Source: Candidatus Woesearchaeota archaeon CG10_big_fil_rev_8_21_14_0_10_32_9 (GTDB taxonomy: Archaea > Nanobdellota > Nanobdellia > Woesearchaeales > 21-14-0-10-32-9). From it: a stretch of DNA of 18,334 nt. Under the pieces are notes generated by a model. It was not told the origin of the DNA. It saw nothing but the letters and a program-made list of their open reading frames with translations, and did no database searches. This document shows positions 13,776 through 18,334 of the stretch, piece by piece. How positions within the stretch are numbered: the first letter of the stretch is position 1; each line of letters begins with the position of its first letter. The translations under genes and the position numbers were made by a program. Where the stretch lies: the NCBI GenBank assembly GCA_002762915.1, contig PCYF01000056.1:1-18334 (forward strand), written 5' to 3'.

Positions 13776-13795
13776 AGTATGTTAGTGTGTTTTCT

Positions 13796-13809
13796 TATAT
13801 TTAAATATT
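13796..13809 (-). promoter_or_regulatory. TATA box for the 663-aa gene
   Basis: AATATTTAAATATA on the minus strand is centred about 27 nt upstream of the ATG at 13775. Thus this compositionally foreign gene has a normal archaeal leaderless promoter. Confidence 0.6.
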
Positions 13810-13853
13810 TCGGTTCATAACTACTTAGAAGTGACAAAACATCTTTAGAAAGT

Positions 13854-13863
13854 GTTTTAAAAC
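13854..13863 (+). promoter_or_regulatory. TATA box for the DNA ligase gene
   Basis: GTTTTAAAAC is centred about 25 nt before the ATG at 13884. It diverges from the promoter of the minus-strand gene within a 108-nt interval. Confidence 0.55.
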
Positions 13864-13883
13864 TCAGTTATTTAAACAAAAAA

Positions 13884-15632
13884 ATGAAATATGAAGAGCT
13901 GGCAGAGGCATACGAAATTCTTGAAAATTCCTCAAAAAGATTGAAAAAAACATGGATAATCTCTAATTTATTAAAGAAAACAAGCGACAAAGATTTAGAA
14001 AAAGTAATAATTTTATTGCAAGGAAAAGTTTTTCCATCGCACGATAAACGAGAAATAGGTGTTGCCTCAAAACTTGTATTAAAAGCAATAGCAACTGCAA
14101 CAGGATATTCTGCAAAACAAATTGAAGATCTTTGGAAAAAGAAAGGAGATCTCGGTTTAGTAACTGAGCATTTAATGAAGTCAAAAAAACAGAACACGTT
14201 ATTTAATGAGGAATTAACTGTTAAAGATGTTTTTGAAACTTTGCAGAAACTTTCAACATTAGAAGGTCAAGGAAGCGTTGATCAAAAAGTAAAATTAATT
14301 TCTAAATTACTTTCAATTGCAGAGCCATTAGAAGCAAGGTATGTTATTAGAACAACACTTCAAGATTTAAGAGTTGGTGTTGCTGAAGGAACTCTAAGAG
14401 ATGCGATTGCGTGGGCTTATTTAGATGAAGCAAATCCTAATTATGATGATTCTTCAGATTCCATTAATCCAAAAGATAGGGAAAAATATGTTGAAATAAT
14501 GTTAAAAGTTCAGGAAGCGCTCGATAAATCGAATGATTTTGGAGTTGTTGCTCAAGCATCAAGAAAAGGTTTGAATGAATTAGCAAAAATAAAACTTGTT
14601 GTTGGAAATCCTCTAAAAGTTATGTTGGCTCAAAAAGTTAATTCTGTTGAAGATGCTTTCAAAACAGTTGGAAAACCTGCAGCTTTAGAATTTAAGTATG
14701 ATGGTTTCAGAATGCAAGTTCATAAAAATGAAAATGATGTTGTTATTTATACAAGAAGATTGGAAGAAGTCACAAAGCAGTTTCCAGAAGTTAAGAATTA
14801 TATTTTGAAGAATGTTAAAGCAGAACGTTGTATTCTTGATTGTGAAGCCGCAGGATATGATTCGAAGACTGGAAGTTACACTCCGTTTCAGCACATTTCT
14901 CAAAGAATTAAAAGAAAGTATGATATTGAAAAGATTGCAAAAGATCTTCCTATTGAATTAAATGTTTTTGATATTCTTGTTTATAATGATAAAATATTGT
15001 TAAACACAAAGTTTTCTGAGAGAAGGAAAATTCTTGAACAAATAATAAAACAAGAACCGAAGAAAATTGTTTTATCCAAATTATTGTTAACAGATGACGA
15101 TAAAAAAGCGAAAGCATTTTTCGAAGAATCTATTAAGCAAGGAAATGAGGGTTTGATGTTTAAGAATCTCGATGGTATTTACAAACCAGGATCCAGAGTT
15201 GGTTTTATGATTAAATTAAAGTCTGCAATGGATGATCTTGATGTTGTAATAGTTGGTGCTGAATGGGGAGAAGGAAAGCGTAGTGGTTGGTTTACTAGTT
15301 TTACAGTTGCTTGTCAATCAGAGGATGGTTTTTTGGAACTAGGAAAAGTTGGAACAGGTCTTAAAGAAAAATCAGAGGAAGGTGCTTCTTTTGAGGAATT
15401 AACAAATCTTCTTAAGCCATTTATTATAGAAGAAAAAGGAAGAGAAGTTCGTGTTAAGCCAGAAATAGTTGTTAGTTTGCAATTTGAAGAAATACAAAAG
15501 AGTCCTAGTTATTCTTCTGGTTATGCTTTGCGTTTTCCAAGATTTGTTGGAATTAGAGAGGATCGTTCTTCAGAAGACATAGTATCTAAAGAAGAAGTAG
15601 AGGAATTATTTTATAATCAGAGAAAAAAATAA
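13884..15632 (+). CDS. lig: ATP-dependent DNA ligase (archaeal type)
   Basis: Seals nicks in duplex DNA during replication and repair, using ATP to adenylate its lysine. The 582-aa length is typical of archaeal replicative ligases. Residues 1 to about 230 form the helical N-terminal DNA-binding domain. Motif I is KYDG with the adenylated Lys271. Motif III is in LNVFDILVY, motif IV in NEGLMFKNLDG, and motif V in FMIKLKSAMDDLDVVIVG. The OB-fold domain follows and ends with RFPRFVGIREDRSSED, which contains the conserved C-terminal motif VI. All key motifs are present. The start at 13884 is supported by the TATA box and by the family N-terminus. The next gene begins 25 nt after the stop. Confidence 0.97.
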   Translation: MKYEELAEAYEILENSSKRLKKTWIISNLLKKTSDKDLEKVIILLQGKVFPSHDKREIGVASKLVLKAIATATGYSAKQIEDLWKKKGDLGLVTEHLMKSKKQNTLFNEELTVKDVFETLQKLSTLEGQGSVDQKVKLISKLLSIAEPLEARYVIRTTLQDLRVGVAEGTLRDAIAWAYLDEANPNYDDSSDSINPKDREKYVEIMLKVQEALDKSNDFGVVAQASRKGLNELAKIKLVVGNPLKVMLAQKVNSVEDAFKTVGKPAALEFKYDGFRMQVHKNENDVVIYTRRLEEVTKQFPEVKNYILKNVKAERCILDCEAAGYDSKTGSYTPFQHISQRIKRKYDIEKIAKDLPIELNVFDILVYNDKILLNTKFSERRKILEQIIKQEPKKIVLSKLLLTDDDKKAKAFFEESIKQGNEGLMFKNLDGIYKPGSRVGFMIKLKSAMDDLDVVIVGAEWGEGKRSGWFTSFTVACQSEDGFLELGKVGTGLKEKSEEGASFEELTNLLKPFIIEEKGREVRVKPEIVVSLQFEEIQKSPSYSSGYALRFPRFVGIREDRSSEDIVSKEEVEELFYNQRKK

Positions 15633-15657
15633 AAAGAGTCGAATAAAATATAAAAAA

Positions 15658-16074
15658 ATGGAAGATGAAAGAGTATTCAAGTTGTTGACGTTGTTGCTTA
15701 AGATTGTTATGTTCGTTGTTGGTTTGATTGTAATGGTTTTAATTTTACAAAAGAATCTTTCTGGTCTTTCTACGAGTCTTCCTGATAATCTTCCAGGTTC
15801 ATTTGATATGTTAAAGAGTATGCCTTCTATTTTAAGTCAAGCAGATGTTTCAAAAGGTATTGATTCAGATTTATTAACTTCTCAAAGCGAGGGAGATATT
15901 TCTTACGTTAATTGTAATGGTTTGGATGTTTCCAGCACGTCTCTTGCTGCGAAAAGTATGAATGGGAAAATGGTGTATACTTTAATTTTATCAACTCCGA
16001 CCAAATCAAGTTCTGGAGAATATTCTTGTAAAATTTATTTCAACAATTCTAATATTGATGTAAAAACCCGATAA
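15658..16074 (+). CDS. Single-TM anchored extracellular protein, 138 aa
   Basis: I do not recognise the family. A short charged N-terminus (MEDERVFK) is followed by one hydrophobic segment at about 9-30. The rest is a Ser/Asn-rich, mostly beta-predicted domain with two Cys (about 84 and 123) that could form one disulfide. This is the layout of a signal-anchored protein with an outside domain. A weakly positive flank makes orientation uncertain. It begins 25 nt after the ligase stop and is probably co-transcribed with it, although TTTTATAATC in the ligase 3' end could serve as an internal promoter. There is no obvious Shine-Dalgarno site. Transcription probably ends at the T run at 16091-16096. 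Confidence 0.75.
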   Translation: MEDERVFKLLTLLLKIVMFVVGLIVMVLILQKNLSGLSTSLPDNLPGSFDMLKSMPSILSQADVSKGIDSDLLTSQSEGDISYVNCNGLDVSSTSLAAKSMNGKMVYTLILSTPTKSSSGEYSCKIYFNNSNIDVKTR

Positions 16075-16075
16075 A

Positions 16076-16083
16076 TTTATATA
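16076..16083 (+). promoter_or_regulatory. TATA box for the ABC transporter gene
   Basis: TTTATATA begins 1 nt after the upstream stop codon. With normal spacing transcription would begin near 16105-16108, so the mRNA has a leader of about 110 nt. Confidence 0.6.
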
Positions 16084-16104
16084 AGAATTATTTTTTCAAA
16101 GGTG

Positions 16105-16216
16105 TATGTTCAAAAGTTACTAATTGCAGTGGCCCGGTGAACTTTAATTTTCTTTTGGTGTTCCATCGATATCCTAGATATACCTGGGTTAATAAGAGTG
16201 AGTGTAGAGGCACAAA
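16105..16216 (+). promoter_or_regulatory. Long structured 5' leader of the ABC transporter gene
   Basis: Unlike most genes here, the ABC transporter appears to have a 110-nt leader. AAAGTT (16113-16118) can pair with AACTTT (16140-16145). Within that loop, CCCGGT (16133-16138) can pair with ACCTGGG (16182-16188) with one bulged U, giving an H-type pseudoknot. A five-codon ORF (ATG at 16106, stop TAA 16121-16123) opens the leader. GAGG (16207-16210), 6 nt before the ATG, is the ribosome-binding site. The pairings are seen; regulation is inference. Confidence 0.4.
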
Positions 16217-18001
16217 ATGGTTGATGTTGATAAACAAAAAATAGATATGAAGTATAACTTGCAGAAGTACTGGGATCTTATAACTAATTATAAGTTACTC
16301 TCAGTAGGAATTCTAGTAGTTATTCTATTATTACAAGCTTCATATACTTTGGAGAGTTATTTGTTCAAAGAATTAGTTGACAAGATTACTTTATTTACTT
16401 CGCAATCTTTAACGGCAGATACTTTTGTGTCTTTCTTGTTTTTATTGGCTGCAGTTTTCGTTTCAATAGTTGTATTAAGATCTGCTTTGAAGTGGATTCA
16501 TTTACATTGGATTAACTTACTTGATTCAGCAGTTATGTATGATTTAAAGACAAAATTGTTTAATCATATTTTGAAACTATCTCATGGTTTTCACTCTTCA
16601 AATAAAACGGGTTCTATTATTAGTCGTTTAATTAGAGGGGCTGGAGCTATTGAAAGAATGACTGATGTTGTTGTTTTCAATTTTGCACCTTTATTGTTTC
16701 AAGCAATTGTAGTTGGTATTGCTATTGCGTTCTTCGATACAACATCTGCATTAATTATTTTGGTTATTGTCGTCGTGTTCGTAGTGTTTAGTTTTTTTGT
16801 GAATCGTTTACAGCAGCCTGCAAATCTTACTGCGAATGATGCTGAAGATAGCGAAAAAGCAGTTATTAGTGATATTTTTACTAATGTTGATTCAATCAAG
16901 TATTTTGGTAAAGAGGAGTTTATCAAAAAGAGATATGCTGGTTACGGTATGAGAACTAGAACTGCAACTATGAGACACTGGGATTACTTTAGATGGTTAT
17001 CTGCTGGTCATGCACTTATTTTAGGATTAGGAGTTCTCGCAATTCTTATTGTTCCAATGCAAAAAGTTATTGCGGGAACATTAACTGTAGGAGAATTAGT
17101 CTTTATTTACACGGCATTTGGTAATCTAGTTGGGCCTCTTTTTGGTTTTGATCATGGGCTCAGAGGGTTTTATAGATCCATGGCTGACTTTGAATCTTTG
17201 TTCAAGTATTACAAAGTTGAGAATGAAATAAAAGACGATCCTTCCGCTAAGAATTTAATAATCAAAAAAGGAACCATTGATTTTCAGAATGTTTCTTTCA
17301 AATACAAGAACAGATACGTTTTGAATAATTTCACTTTAAGTATTCCTGAGAATAGAAAGATTGCTCTTGTTGGTCCTTCTGGTTCTGGAAAATCAACTTT
17401 AGTAAAAGTATTGTATCGTTTATATGATTTGAATAAGGGAGAAATTTTAATTGATGGGGAGAACATTAATTCAGTTAGACAAGAGTCTTTAAGATCGGAG
17501 TTAAGTATTGTTCCTCAAGAAGCAGTTTTGTTTGACGATACTATTTACAATAACATTTTGTTTAGTAACAAGTCTGCTTCAAGAAGACAAGTCTTACAGG
17601 CAATGAAATTTGCACAGCTTGACAAAGTTGTTTCATCATTTCCTTTGAAAGAAAATACCGTTGTTGGAGAACGAGGAGTAAAGCTTTCTGGTGGAGAAAA
17701 ACAAAGAGTTTCAATTGCTAGAGCAATTTTGGCGAATAAGAAGATTCTTGTTTTGGATGAAGCTACTTCTGCGCTCGATTCTGAGACTGAAAGTGAAATT
17801 CAAAAAGATTTAGAAAGATTGATGAAGGGTAGAACTTCGATTATTATTGCTCATAGATTATCGACAATTATGAAAGCTGATCTGATTGTAGTAATAGATA
17901 AAGGAAAGATTGTTCAGATGGGCACGCATGCAGAATTAATTAAAAAGGATGGTCTGTATGAAAAACTTTGGAGTTTACAAAAAGGAGGATACATTAAATG
18001 A
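16217..18001 (+). CDS. ABC half-transporter with fused ATPase (MsbA/Atm1-like)
   Basis: A 594-aa exporter half with an N-terminal six-helix membrane domain (about 25-320) and a C-terminal ATPase; it would work as a homodimer. The ATPase has every key motif. Walker A is GPSGSGKST (386-394), the Q-loop PQEAVLFD, the signature LSGGEKQR (490-497), Walker B ILVLDEA (510-516), the D-loop SALD and the switch His546 in AHRLST. It belongs to the ABCB/MsbA/Atm1-like exporter group; the substrate may be a lipid, peptide or thiol compound and cannot be decided here. GAGG precedes the ATG by 6 nt. The stop TGA overlaps the ATG of the next gene (ATGA), so they are translationally coupled. Confidence 0.95.
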   Translation: MVDVDKQKIDMKYNLQKYWDLITNYKLLSVGILVVILLLQASYTLESYLFKELVDKITLFTSQSLTADTFVSFLFLLAAVFVSIVVLRSALKWIHLHWINLLDSAVMYDLKTKLFNHILKLSHGFHSSNKTGSIISRLIRGAGAIERMTDVVVFNFAPLLFQAIVVGIAIAFFDTTSALIILVIVVVFVVFSFFVNRLQQPANLTANDAEDSEKAVISDIFTNVDSIKYFGKEEFIKKRYAGYGMRTRTATMRHWDYFRWLSAGHALILGLGVLAILIVPMQKVIAGTLTVGELVFIYTAFGNLVGPLFGFDHGLRGFYRSMADFESLFKYYKVENEIKDDPSAKNLIIKKGTIDFQNVSFKYKNRYVLNNFTLSIPENRKIALVGPSGSGKSTLVKVLYRLYDLNKGEILIDGENINSVRQESLRSELSIVPQEAVLFDDTIYNNILFSNKSASRRQVLQAMKFAQLDKVVSSFPLKENTVVGERGVKLSGGEKQRVSIARAILANKKILVLDEATSALDSETESEIQKDLERLMKGRTSIIIAHRLSTIMKADLIVVIDKGKIVQMGTHAELIKKDGLYEKLWSLQKGGYIK

Positions 18002-18334
18002 ATAATCAATCCAAACGTTTTGTTAAACAATTTGTTTTAGGTTTTGGTTTTCTGAGCGGCGTTTGGGTTAGAATTGGTTTTGATCCTGAAGATTATATTC
18101 TTGGTTACGCACACACGGCTCTTGATTATGTTTTTCCGGGAAATGTTTTATCTCTGTGGTTCTGGATAATTCCAATATTGTTTTTAGGAGTATCGATTTT
18201 TGGTTCGTATAGGAATGGAAAGATTCTTGGTATTCTCGCAGTTTTTATTGCGTTCATGGCGGGATTATCTGTTCCTGAGTTATATTTCTTGGTTTTGCTG
18301 GCGCTCGCAGTGATTGTAGGTTTCATAGCTAGTA
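17998..18334 (+). CDS. Membrane protein, partial at window end
   Basis: An open frame begins at the ATG that overlaps the ABC transporter stop (ATGA) and runs for 112 codons to the window edge without a stop. AAAGGAGG (17982-17989) lies 8 nt before it. The visible part has a basic N-terminus (MNNQSKRF) and several hydrophobic segments, for example around residues 12-26, 54-71, 77-93 and 96-112. No family is recognised. The overlap implies co-translation with the transporter, so it might be an accessory subunit, but this is inference from position only. Confidence 0.85.
   Translation, partial: MNNQSKRFVKQFVLGFGFLSGVWVRIGFDPEDYILGYAHTALDYVFPGNVLSLWFWIIPILFLGVSIFGSYRNGKILGILAVFIAFMAGLSVPELYFLVLLALAVIVGFIAS

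Noticed and set aside
12265..13785. Several plus-strand frames rich in Val, Phe, Leu, Cys and Trp
   Set aside because: They are antisense to the 663-aa gene. Their composition follows from its A/C-rich coding strand; none has a start signal.
16105..16216. H/ACA sRNA (ACA near 16211-16213)
   Set aside because: No convincing hairpin with a guide pocket or K-turn was found; the ACA lies between a Shine-Dalgarno site and the start codon.

Overview
The window reads as AT-rich archaeal chromosome, most likely from a DPANN lineage of the Woesearchaeota/Pacearchaeota type (the lineage is inference). The archaeal signs are direct. TATA boxes sit about 25-28 nt upstream of many start codons, so those mRNAs are probably leaderless. 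A tRNA-Ser gene has an intron at the canonical archaeal position 37/38. An XPD-type Fe-S helicase, an archaeal-type ATP-dependent DNA ligase, a SerRS and small zinc-ribbon proteins are present. Several secreted proteins of unusual composition are also typical of such genomes.

Layout: 1-1740 holds one secreted protein of unknown function (+). 1739-2696 is a minus-strand overlapping pair, a 7-TM protein followed by a winged-helix regulator. 2764-3011 is a compact unit with a 62-aa protein and a bacterial-looking hairpin/poly-T terminator that overlaps the end of the ORF. 3061-3183 (-) is intron-containing tRNA-Ser(GCU). 3274-5214 is a secreted transglutaminase-like protein. 5215-5594 holds a terminator, a possible minus-strand coding remnant and the serS promoter. 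serS follows at 5595-6878. A zinc-ribbon protein (-), a membrane/zinc-ribbon protein and a nitroreductase lie at 6887-8463. The helicase is at 8559-10418 and a Cys-rich secreted protein at 10455-11681. A large minus-strand secreted Asn/Thr-rich protein (11784-13775) differs strongly in codon use and carries a bacterial T9SS/FlgD-like domain. The DNA ligase, a small single-TM protein, an ABC half-transporter with a long structured leader, and a membrane protein cut by the window edge complete the region.

The housekeeping genes (serS, tRNA-Ser, ligase, helicase) are interleaved with at least four exported proteins and do not form one pathway. Probable co-transcribed groups are the 7-TM/wHTH pair, the membrane/zinc-ribbon protein with the nitroreductase, ligase with the 138-aa protein, and the ABC transporter with the overlapping downstream membrane protein. 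The strongest candidates for novelty are the 663-aa minus-strand protein, the 62-aa gene with its overlapping terminator, the ABC-transporter leader, and the 7-TM/wHTH pair. No CRISPR array, intact insertion sequence, rRNA or replication origin was recognised.
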